Below, piece by piece: positions 41,489-48,730 of a DNA stretch of 48,730 nt (position 1 is the stretch's first letter; each line of letters starts with the position of its first letter). The DNA is from an uncultured Lachnospiraceae bacterium (GTDB taxonomy: Bacteria > Bacillota > Clostridia > Lachnospirales > Lachnospiraceae), in contig CAJUJY010000028.1 of the NCBI GenBank assembly GCA_910586555.1, positions 1 to 48,730 on the forward strand, given 5' to 3'. The notes under the pieces are model-generated. The model was not told the origin of the DNA, made no database searches, and saw only the letters and a program-made list of their open reading frames with translations. A program made the position numbers and the translations under genes.

Positions 41489-42646
41489 TTACTTTATTAT
41501 ACGCGCTTTTAAAACACCATCAATATTATTTAACTTATCTGCCATTTCCTGTGTGCTTTCTGAGTCTATATCAAATACGCAGTATGAATAATTTCCTTTG
41601 CTTTTATTTGTCATATGTGCTATGTTTACACCTTCAAATACATTGGTAAGGCGGTTTAACATGCCAGGCACGTTTCTATGTGCTACTGTAATCCTGCCTT
41701 TGGCACTACATTCACCAGCATCACATGCCGGGAAGTTTACTGAATTGGTTATATTGCCATTTTCAAGGAAATCACGTATCTGGTTAGCTGCCATTACTGC
41801 ACAGTTGTCTTCTGACTCTTCTGTTGAAGCACCAAGATGTGGTGTTGCAATTACATTTGGCATACTGGTTACAGCAGGATTAGGGAAATCAGTAACATAT
41901 TTTGCTACTTTTCCTGATTCAAGTGCTGCTTTCATATCTTCATCATTTACAAGTGTATCCCTTGCCATATTAAGGATAACTACACCATCTTTCATTTTAT
42001 TAAATGCTTCTTTATTTAACATACCTTTTGTATTTTCAAGAAGAGGCACATGGATTGTTATATAGTCACACCCGCTGTATATTTCATCATATGTTTTAAC
42101 GATATTAATATCCCTTGAAAGTGAAAGGGCATTTTTTACTGAAAGATACGGGTCTACGCCATACACTTCCATTTTCATGCGGTTAGCTACATTGGCAACA
42201 AGCACGCCTATTGCGCCAAGGCCGATTACACCTATTTTCTTGCCCATAAGTTCTGTGCCTGCAAACTGCTTTTTTGCCTTTTCCATATCTTTGCTGATAT
42301 TCTGGTTGTCTTTATTTGCTTTTACCCATTCAATACCGCCATTTATATCACGTGCTGCAAGCAGCATTCCTGCAACAAAAAGTTCTTTTACACCGTTTGC
42401 ATTAGCTCCTGGTGTATTAAATACTACAATTCCTTTATCTGCGCATTTGTCAACAGGAATATTGTTATATCCTGCACCTGCCCTTGCAACTGCAAGCAGG
42501 CTGTCTGGAAGCTCCATATCATGCATTGAGGCACTTCTTACAAGGACTGCATTTGCATCTGCAAAATTATCTGTTTTCTCATATCCATCTGTAAAATTAT
42601 TAAGCCCTACTGCTGCTATTGGATTTAAACATGTATATTTAAACAT
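41489..42646 (-). CDS. serA: D-3-phosphoglycerate dehydrogenase
   Basis: This 385-residue enzyme starts serine synthesis by oxidising 3-phosphoglycerate. Signatures include the NAD motif GKKIGVIGLGAIGVLVANVA, the YDEIYSGCDYITIHVPLLEN region, NMARDTLVNDEDM with the catalytic arginine, and the TPHLGASTEESEDN histidine motif. A C-terminal ACT domain (from about 315, GRITVAHRNVPGMLNRL) suggests serine feedback. I use ATG 42646, nine bases after AGGAGG, instead of ATG 42652, which is too close. Its start overlaps the serC stop by 8 bases. Confidence 0.95.
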   Translation of the reverse strand: MFKYTCLNPIAAVGLNNFTDGYEKTDNFADANAVLVRSASMHDMELPDSLLAVARAGAGYNNIPVDKCADKGIVVFNTPGANANGVKELFVAGMLLAARDINGGIEWVKANKDNQNISKDMEKAKKQFAGTELMGKKIGVIGLGAIGVLVANVANRMKMEVYGVDPYLSVKNALSLSRDINIVKTYDEIYSGCDYITIHVPLLENTKGMLNKEAFNKMKDGVVILNMARDTLVNDEDMKAALESGKVAKYVTDFPNPAVTSMPNVIATPHLGASTEESEDNCAVMAANQIRDFLENGNITNSVNFPACDAGECSAKGRITVAHRNVPGMLNRLTNVFEGVNIAHMTNKSKGNYSYCVFDIDSESTQEMADKLNNIDGVLKARIIK

Positions 42647-43727
42647 TTGCATTTTCCTCCTCGAACTTTTTCATAAAGTTTACAAGTTTTTCTACACCTT
42701 CTTTTGGCATAGCGTTATAAATGCTTGCCCTCATTCCGCCTACAGTGCGGTGGCCTTTAAGGTTTACAAGCCCCTCTGCTTCTGCTTCCTTTACAAATTT
42801 TGCATCAAGCTCTGCACTGCCTGTCACAAATGGCACATTCATAAGTGAACGGTCTTCTTTAACAACTGTACCTTTAAAAAGCTTGCTCTGGTCAAGGAAA
42901 TCATAAAGTATTTTTGCTTTTTCTTCATTTTTCTGCTTCATAACTTCAAGGCCGCCCATTTTCTTAAGCCATTTAAATACTTTTCCACAGATATAAATGC
43001 CATATGCAGGAGGTGTATTGTATAATGAAGCATTATCTGCATGTGTCTTATATTGTAACATTGTTGGTGTGCCTGGAAGCACATCTTCTGTAATAAGGTC
43101 TTTACGCATAATTACAATTACAACACCAGCAGGCCCGATATTTTTCTGTACACCGCCGTAAATTACGCCATATTTTGATACATCAACAGGTTCTGACAAA
43201 AAGCATGAAGAAACATCTGCCACAAGTGTTTTGCCTTTGGTATTTGGAAGCTTTTTGTACTTTGTGCCATATATTGTATTGTTTTCACAAATATATACAT
43301 AGTCTGCATCTTCGGAAACTGGCAAATCTGAACAGTCAGGAATATATGAAAATGTTTTATCCTCTGATGAAGCAATTTTATTTGCCTTTCCATATCTGGA
43401 AGCTTCCTGCCATGCCTTTTTTGCCCACTGTCCTGTAATAATATAGTCAGCAACTTTGTTTTTCATAAGGTTCATAGGTATCATTGCAAACTGCTGTGAA
43501 GCGCCTCCCTGTAAGAACATTACTTCATAGTTTTCAGGAATCCCCATAAGCTCCCTTAAATCCTTTTCAGCAGTTTTAATAATATTATCATATGCTTTGG
43601 AACGGTGGCTCATCTCCATAACTGACATGCCAGTGCCCTCATAATCTAACATTTCTGCTGCTGCTTCTTTTAATACCTCTTCCGGTAATACCGCCGGACC
43701 GGCTGAAAAATTATAAACTCTGCCCAC
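42639..43727 (-). CDS. serC: Phosphoserine aminotransferase
   Basis: This 362-residue PLP enzyme converts 3-phosphohydroxypyruvate to phosphoserine. It starts with GTG behind AGGAGG (MGRVYNFSAGPAVLPEEVL) and contains FLQGGASQQFAMIPMNL, the PLP lysine in YGGVQKNIGPAG and the ending LKGHRTVGGMRASIYNA. It lies 24 bp after ilvB and overlaps serA, so serine synthesis is coupled to the branched-chain genes. Confidence 0.96.
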   Translation of the reverse strand: MGRVYNFSAGPAVLPEEVLKEAAAEMLDYEGTGMSVMEMSHRSKAYDNIIKTAEKDLRELMGIPENYEVMFLQGGASQQFAMIPMNLMKNKVADYIITGQWAKKAWQEASRYGKANKIASSEDKTFSYIPDCSDLPVSEDADYVYICENNTIYGTKYKKLPNTKGKTLVADVSSCFLSEPVDVSKYGVIYGGVQKNIGPAGVVIVIMRKDLITEDVLPGTPTMLQYKTHADNASLYNTPPAYGIYICGKVFKWLKKMGGLEVMKQKNEEKAKILYDFLDQSKLFKGTVVKEDRSLMNVPFVTGSAELDAKFVKEAEAEGLVNLKGHRTVGGMRASIYNAMPKEGVEKLVNFMKKFEEENANV

Positions 43728-43753
43728 TTTAATATGCCTCCTTTTGTATATAT

Positions 43754-45439
43754 CTAATTTTTGCCTTTTTTAAGGTCATTTTCATCAAATGCCTCGTCAA
43801 TGTTTTTGCCTGGTGCTACCATTGGGAATACTTTATCATCACTTTGTATTATACATTCAATAACAACAGGCACATCACTTTCTAATGCTTCTTTAAGTAC
43901 AGGCACAACATCTTCTTTTTGCTCCACCCGGAACGCCTTTGCACCCATTGCTTCAGAAAGTTTTACATAATCAAGACTGTCATTTAATACTGTATGCGAA
44001 TACCTTTTACCATAGAACAATGTCTGCCACTGGCGTACCATTCCAAGCACATGGTTATTAAATACAATTTCAATAACTGGCAGCCCGCTTCTTGAAGCTG
44101 TGATAATTTCATTCATATTCATACGGAAGCAGCCATCACCTGCTATATTTACAACGGTTTTATCTGGAAATGCTGCCTTTGCACCTATTGCTGCCCCAAG
44201 GCCATATCCCATTGTTCCAAGGCCGCCTGATGTAATTAATGTACGTGGCTTTATATATTTATAATATTGTGCTGCCCACATCTGGTGCTGGCCTACTTCA
44301 GTTGTAATAATTGCATCACCTTTTGTAAGTTCATAAAGTTTCTCAATAATATAAGGGCCTGTAAGCACTTCTTTATTGTATGTAAGAGGAAGTGCATCCT
44401 TACGTGCCATTACTTTATCAGTCCATTCTTTATGGTATAACTGTTCAAGCCTTGAATTAAGTATTTCAAGTACTGATTTTACATCACCTGTTATATTTAA
44501 GTCAACAAAAATATTTTTATTAACTTCTGCTTCATCTACATCTATCTGGATTATCTTTGCATTTTTTGCAAATGTTTCTGTATTTCCTGTTACCCTGTCA
44601 GAAAAACGTGAACCAAGGACTATAAGCACATCACACTCTGATACACTTAAGTTTGCTGTCTTAGTGCCATGCATACCAAGCATTCCAATATAGTAATCAT
44701 CATTACCAGGAAATGCACCTTTGCCCATAAGTGTATCTGTAACAGGTGCATCAACACGTTTTGCAAATTCTTCAAGTTCCTTTGAAGCACCTGCTATAAC
44801 CGTGCCGCCTCCTGCAAATATTACCGGTTTTTTGGAAGCACGCAGTATTTTCACTGCTTCTTCTATTGCCATTTCATCAATTTTATTTGTTTCCCTTGGT
44901 ATAAGCCCTGGTACTTCCCTTGTATATTCTGCTTCATCACTTGTAGCATTTTTTACAATATCTACAAGAACTGGCCCTGGCCTTCCTGAACGTGCTATTT
45001 TAAATGCACGCCTTATAACTGGTGCAAGTTCATTTACATCTTTAACAATAAAACTGTATTTAGTAATTGGCATTGTTATTCCTGCAATATCTATCTCCTG
45101 AAAGGAATCCTTGCCAAGCAGCGGAAGGCCTACATTACATGTAATTGCCACAACAGGCACTGAATCCATATATGCTGTTGCAATGCCTGTTACAAGATTA
45201 GTTGCACCAGGCCCGCTTGTTGCCATGCACACGCCAACCTTACCCGTGGCACGTGCATATCCGTCAGCGGCATGTGCAGCACCTTGTTCATGTGAAACAA
45301 GTACATGCCTTATCTCGTCCTGGTGGCGGTACAATTCATCATAAATATTTAAAATTGCACCTCCAGGATAGCCAAAAATAGTATCAACACCCTGTTCCTT
45401 TAAACATTCAATAACAATCTGGGAACCTGTCATTTGCAT
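43754..45439 (-). CDS. ilvB: Acetolactate synthase, biosynthetic large subunit
   Basis: This 561-residue thiamine diphosphate enzyme makes acetolactate or acetohydroxybutyrate in valine, leucine and isoleucine synthesis. It carries GYPGGAILNIYDELYRH, the catalytic glutamate in SHEQGAAHAADGYARATG, GDGCFRMNMNEIITASRSGL with the ThDP/Mg motif ending in NN, and GPGATNLVTGIATAYMDSVP. The regulatory small subunit ilvN is not adjacent. I use ATG 45439; a TTG at 45451 next to AAAGGG is possible. Confidence 0.95.
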   Translation of the reverse strand: MQMTGSQIVIECLKEQGVDTIFGYPGGAILNIYDELYRHQDEIRHVLVSHEQGAAHAADGYARATGKVGVCMATSGPGATNLVTGIATAYMDSVPVVAITCNVGLPLLGKDSFQEIDIAGITMPITKYSFIVKDVNELAPVIRRAFKIARSGRPGPVLVDIVKNATSDEAEYTREVPGLIPRETNKIDEMAIEEAVKILRASKKPVIFAGGGTVIAGASKELEEFAKRVDAPVTDTLMGKGAFPGNDDYYIGMLGMHGTKTANLSVSECDVLIVLGSRFSDRVTGNTETFAKNAKIIQIDVDEAEVNKNIFVDLNITGDVKSVLEILNSRLEQLYHKEWTDKVMARKDALPLTYNKEVLTGPYIIEKLYELTKGDAIITTEVGQHQMWAAQYYKYIKPRTLITSGGLGTMGYGLGAAIGAKAAFPDKTVVNIAGDGCFRMNMNEIITASRSGLPVIEIVFNNHVLGMVRQWQTLFYGKRYSHTVLNDSLDYVKLSEAMGAKAFRVEQKEDVVPVLKEALESDVPVVIECIIQSDDKVFPMVAPGKNIDEAFDENDLKKGKN

Positions 45440-45466
45440 TTTAGTAACCAACCCTTTCTTTTAGTT

Positions 45467-47131
45467 TTAATTAATTTTAAGGACTGCCCCTTTATCTGCT
45501 GATGTTACCATTGATGCATACCTTGCAAGGTATCCGGTTTTTACTTTTGGTTCTTTTGGAGTCCATGATGCTTTACGTTTTGCAAGTTCATCATCAGATA
45601 CTTTTACATTAATTGTATTGGCAGGAATGTCTATTGCAATAATATCCCCCTCTTCTATAAGGGCTATAGGCCCGCCTACCGCTGCTTCTGGTGAAACATG
45701 CCCTATGGAAGCGCCTCTTGAAGCACCTGAGAAACGTCCATCTGTAATTAATGCCACACTTGAACCAAGCCCCATTCCGGCAATAGCAGATGTAGGGTTT
45801 AACATTTCCCTCATACCAGGGCCTCCTTTCGGGCCTTCATAACGGATAACCACAACATCACCTGGAACAATTTTTCCTCCCTTAATCGCTGCAATGGCAT
45901 CTTCCTCACAGTCAAACACTCTTGCAGGCCCTTCATGTACCATCATTTCAGGCACAACTGCTGAACGCTTTACAACACAGCTATCTGGTGCTATATTGCC
46001 ACGCAGCACAGCAATCCCGCCTGTTTCACTGTATGGCTCATTAACCGGGCGTATAATTTCTGTATTTTTATTAACACAGCCTTCAATATTTTCACCAACA
46101 GTTTTTCCTGTTGCTGTTATAAGGTCTGTATAAAGAAGGCCTTTTTTATTTAATTCATTCATAACAGCATAAATGCCGCCTGCTTCGTTTAGTTCTTCCA
46201 TATAATGATGCCCTGCTGGTGCAAGATGGCACAAATTAGGTGTTTTTGCACTAATCTGGTTAGCAATGTCAAGATTAATTGTAACACCTGCTTCATGTGC
46301 GATTGCAGGCAGGTGGAGCATTGTATTAGTAGAACATCCAAGTGCCATATCAACAGTTAAAGCGTTTATAAATGCTTTTTCTGTCATAATGTCCCTTGGA
46401 CAGATATTTTTCTCATAAAGTTCCATAACTTTCATGCCGGCATGTTTAGCAAGCCTTATCCTCTCTGAATAAACAGCAGGAACTGTGCCATTTCCCTTAA
46501 GCCCCATGCCTATAGCTTCTGTAAGGCAGTTCATGCTGTTAGCTGTATACATTCCAGAACATGAACCACATGTAGGACATGCATTACATACATAATTATC
46601 TACTTCTTCATCAGACATTTTGCCTGCTGCATTAGCACCAACTGCTTCAAACATAGATGAAAGGCTTGTCTTCTGCCCATTTACATGTCCTGCAAGCATT
46701 GGCCCGCCGCTTACAAATATTGTTGGTATATTAACCCTTGCTGCCGCCATTAAAAGCCCTGGCACATTCTTGTCACAGTTTGGAACCATAACAAGTGCAT
46801 CAAACTGGTGCGCAAGTGCCATACACTCTGTAGAATCTGCTATTAAATCCCTTGTAACAAGGGAATACTTCATTCCTATATGTCCCATTGCAATGCCATC
46901 ACATACTGCTATTGCAGGAAATACTATTGGTGTTCCCCCTGCCATTGCAACACCTGTTTTAACTGCTTCAACAATTTTATCAATATTCATGTGCCCTGGC
47001 ACAATCTCATTATATGAACTTACAATGCCTACAAGCGGCCTTTCAAGCTCTTCCTCTGTAATGCCAAGTGCATTAAACAAAGACCTGTTAGGTGCTGTCT
47101 GCATGCCTTTTTTAACAACATCACTTTTCAT
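45467..47131 (-). CDS. ilvD: Dihydroxy-acid dehydratase
   Basis: This 554-residue iron-sulfur enzyme dehydrates 2,3-dihydroxy acids in branched-chain amino-acid synthesis. Visible signatures are VPNCDKNVPGLLMAAARVNI, CPTCGSCSGMYTANSMNCL, DMALGCSTNTMLHLPAIAHE, and GLGSSVALITDGRFSGASRG near the end. Length is normal. It lies between leuB and ilvB with 15-30 bp gaps, and has a GAGGA site. Confidence 0.97.
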   Translation of the reverse strand: MKSDVVKKGMQTAPNRSLFNALGITEEELERPLVGIVSSYNEIVPGHMNIDKIVEAVKTGVAMAGGTPIVFPAIAVCDGIAMGHIGMKYSLVTRDLIADSTECMALAHQFDALVMVPNCDKNVPGLLMAAARVNIPTIFVSGGPMLAGHVNGQKTSLSSMFEAVGANAAGKMSDEEVDNYVCNACPTCGSCSGMYTANSMNCLTEAIGMGLKGNGTVPAVYSERIRLAKHAGMKVMELYEKNICPRDIMTEKAFINALTVDMALGCSTNTMLHLPAIAHEAGVTINLDIANQISAKTPNLCHLAPAGHHYMEELNEAGGIYAVMNELNKKGLLYTDLITATGKTVGENIEGCVNKNTEIIRPVNEPYSETGGIAVLRGNIAPDSCVVKRSAVVPEMMVHEGPARVFDCEEDAIAAIKGGKIVPGDVVVIRYEGPKGGPGMREMLNPTSAIAGMGLGSSVALITDGRFSGASRGASIGHVSPEAAVGGPIALIEEGDIIAIDIPANTINVKVSDDELAKRKASWTPKEPKVKTGYLARYASMVTSADKGAVLKIN

Positions 47132-47159
47132 ATATTTTCCTCTTTTCTATAATTAATTT

Positions 47160-48242
47160 CTATACCCGTTCTGCAATTAAATCACCCATTTGCTTTGTAC
47201 CTATAAGGGTTTTGCCATTATCCATTATATCAACTGTCCTGTAACCTTCCTTAAGTACCTGCTTTACAGCAGCCTCTATCGCATCTGCTTCTTTTCCAAG
47301 GTCAAATGAATAACGTAACATCATTGCCGCAGAAAGTATTGTTGCAACCGGGTTTGCCTTATCCTGTCCTGCAATATCAGGTGCAGAACCGTGGCTTGGC
47401 TCATAAAGCCCAAGCTTTGTAGCACCAAGGCTTGCTGATGATAACATTCCAATAGATCCTGTAACCATGCTTGCCTCATCTGAAAGAATATCCCCAAACA
47501 TATTTTCTGTAAGTATAACATCAAACTGCTTAGGATCACGTACAATCTGCATTGCACAGTTATCTACAAGCATATCTGTAAGTTCCACCTCTGGATATTC
47601 TTCTGACACCTCTTTTACAACCTTACGCCACAGCCTTGATGAATCAAGTACATTTGCCTTGTCAACACTGCATACTTTTTTATTACGTTTCATAGCAATA
47701 TCAAATCCCCATTTTGCAATACGCCTGATTTCATTCTCGTCGTATGTAAGGGTATCTATTGCCTTTAAGACACCATTTTCTTCTATTGTCTTGCGTTCAC
47801 CAAAATAAAGCCCGCCAGTAAGCTCCCTTAAAACTACAAAGTCAAAACCACCATCAGTAATTTCTTCCTTAAGAGGGCATGCCCCGCTTAATTCATCAAA
47901 AAGAATGGCAGGACGTATATTTGCATAAAGCCCAAGACCCTTACGTATCTTAAGAAGCCCTGCTTCCGGCCTTTTATCTGGCGGCAGCTTATACCAGCCT
48001 GATTTGCCAACATCACCACCAACAGCGCCAAGCAGTACAGAATCCGCTGCCCTGGCTTTCTCAAGTGTTTCATCAGTAAGCGGCTCACCATATACATCAA
48101 TCGAACAGCCACCCATTAAAAGCTCCTGGTATTCAAAAACATGGCCATACTTTTTGCCAGTTTTATCTAAAACCTTTCTAGCCTCTGCTATAATCTCCGG
48201 CCCAATGCCATCACCTGGAATAACTGCAACTTTATAATTCAT
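47160..48242 (-). CDS. leuB: 3-isopropylmalate dehydrogenase
   Basis: This 360-residue enzyme oxidatively decarboxylates 3-isopropylmalate to 2-oxoisocaproate. Signatures include VIPGDGIGPEIIAEARKVL, LLKIRKGLGLYANIRP, VVLRELTGGLYFGER and NMFGDILSDEASMVTGSIG with GLYEPSHGSAPDIAGQDKAN. It is the first gene of leuB-ilvD-ilvB-serC-serA, behind a consensus promoter. leuC and leuD lie 10 kb away in another unit. Confidence 0.97.
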   Translation of the reverse strand: MNYKVAVIPGDGIGPEIIAEARKVLDKTGKKYGHVFEYQELLMGGCSIDVYGEPLTDETLEKARAADSVLLGAVGGDVGKSGWYKLPPDKRPEAGLLKIRKGLGLYANIRPAILFDELSGACPLKEEITDGGFDFVVLRELTGGLYFGERKTIEENGVLKAIDTLTYDENEIRRIAKWGFDIAMKRNKKVCSVDKANVLDSSRLWRKVVKEVSEEYPEVELTDMLVDNCAMQIVRDPKQFDVILTENMFGDILSDEASMVTGSIGMLSSASLGATKLGLYEPSHGSAPDIAGQDKANPVATILSAAMMLRYSFDLGKEADAIEAAVKQVLKEGYRTVDIMDNGKTLIGTKQMGDLIAERV

Positions 48243-48293
48243 AATTTACGCTTCCTTTCTATGTGTACTGCTTTGTAAAAAACACTATTTTAT

Positions 48294-48322
48294 AGTGTAT
48301 ACAGAAATTATTGTGCTGTCAA
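48294..48322 (-). promoter_or_regulatory. Promoter of the leuB-ilvD-ilvB-serC-serA operon
   Basis: On the minus strand TTGACA (48317-48322), a 17-bp spacer and TACACT (48294-48299) form a near-consensus vegetative promoter, leaving a leader of about 45 bases. The leader is too short for a T-box or attenuator. The 48323-48677 stretch is AT-rich with no gene that I can support. Confidence 0.7.
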
Positions 48323-48677
48323 GCTGTAGAGGGAAAATTTCTATTACCAGGATATTTTCTGGAAATTATATTTTAAAAAATAGCCATATTATTGGCTATC
48401 TTTTTTTATTTATATATGATAGATTATATACTTTCTAGTAAAAAAACTGACATTATTTTTAATATAAAATCTGATATGTATGTTTGTCTAGAAGCTTATT
48501 AAATTTTATTCTATAAATTTTTAAATTACAATTTAAAGGACTAGCTTAATAAGGCTAAAAATCTATTATAAACCATCAGGCTTTGTTCCAGATTATAAGT
48601 TTCATGAAAAATATTTGATAATTTTTTGTTATTATTAATTTTAAAGAGTTTATAATCTTCTTCGTTTTTTGGATTTT

Positions 48678-48730
48678 TTTAACCTCATTAAGTAAGCCCT
48701 TTACAATACACGCTTCTTAAGCGGTGGGTT
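48678..48730 (+). repeat. Structured repeat family, copy 4 (cut by the window end)
   Basis: TTTAACCTCATTAAGTAAGC to the CGCTTCTTAAGCGGTGGGTT block is identical to the start of the copy at 9852 over the 53 visible bases. The element continues beyond the window. Confidence 0.65.

Noticed and set aside
1..48730. CRISPR arrays, tRNA or rRNA genes, prophage structural genes
   Set aside because: I saw no regularly spaced repeat array, no tRNA-like cloverleaf with CCA region, no rRNA segments and no phage structural proteins.

Overview
The window is AT-rich DNA from a low-GC Gram-positive anaerobe of the Clostridia, most likely Lachnospiraceae. The signs are purple-gapped codon usage, GGAGG ribosome binding sites, a SAM-I riboswitch on metK, an electron-bifurcating NfnAB pair, a BspA-like leucine-rich-repeat protein, a DUF5688-type protein, short HisG with HisZ, and HisIE carrying an extra N-terminal domain. 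Most of the sequence is a housekeeping minus-strand gene run, interrupted by small accessory patches and gene debris.

Layout. 0.2-5.3 kb: a secreted LRR protein (+), a VanY-type carboxypeptidase, two poorly characterised proteins, a remnant of an FAD oxidoreductase and a 94-bp inverted repeat. 5.3-11.7 kb: nfnB/nfnA, a CYTH protein, a 57-aa membrane protein, hisIE, metK and its SAM riboswitch. 11.7-18 kb: an accessory patch with different base and codon use, holding a MarR-controlled ABC exporter (ATPase broken by an amber codon, permease truncated), a degraded pair of alpha/beta hydrolases beside a TetR regulator, and fragments of a PAAR-like protein, an IS3 OrfA, an ECF sigma factor and a mobile-element protein. 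18-23.8 kb: ilvA-hisZ-hisG-hisD-hisB behind an orphan NADAR-type protein. 24-27.2 kb: a BlaI repressor, a BlaR1-like M56 membrane protease and a secreted protein; the last two share a helical repeat. 27.4-37.5 kb: a minus-strand run with an HD-domain fusion, asnB, a lipid kinase, queA, an LRR/Imm26-like protein, an ArsC/Spx-family protein, an IspD/TarI-family cytidylyltransferase and leuD-leuC. 37.6-41.4 kb: a secreted C1 cysteine protease divergent from an ECF sigma/anti-sigma pair. 41.5-48.2 kb: leuB-ilvD-ilvB-serC-serA behind one clear promoter.

Together the metabolic genes cover much of branched-chain, histidine and serine synthesis, but the pathways are scattered and incomplete here (no leuA, ilvC, ilvN, hisA, hisF, hisH or hisC).

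The most interesting items are: (1) a repeat family with four intergenic copies whose helices are kept while their sequence changes, suggesting a selected RNA or single-stranded DNA fold; (2) the BlaI/BlaR1-like system, in which a tandem helical repeat replaces the usual penicillin-binding sensor and also forms the body of the next, secreted gene product; and (3) a 14-bp palindrome found both at the blaI promoter and upstream of the LRR gene 24 kb away, suggesting that the two loci form one cell-surface regulon.
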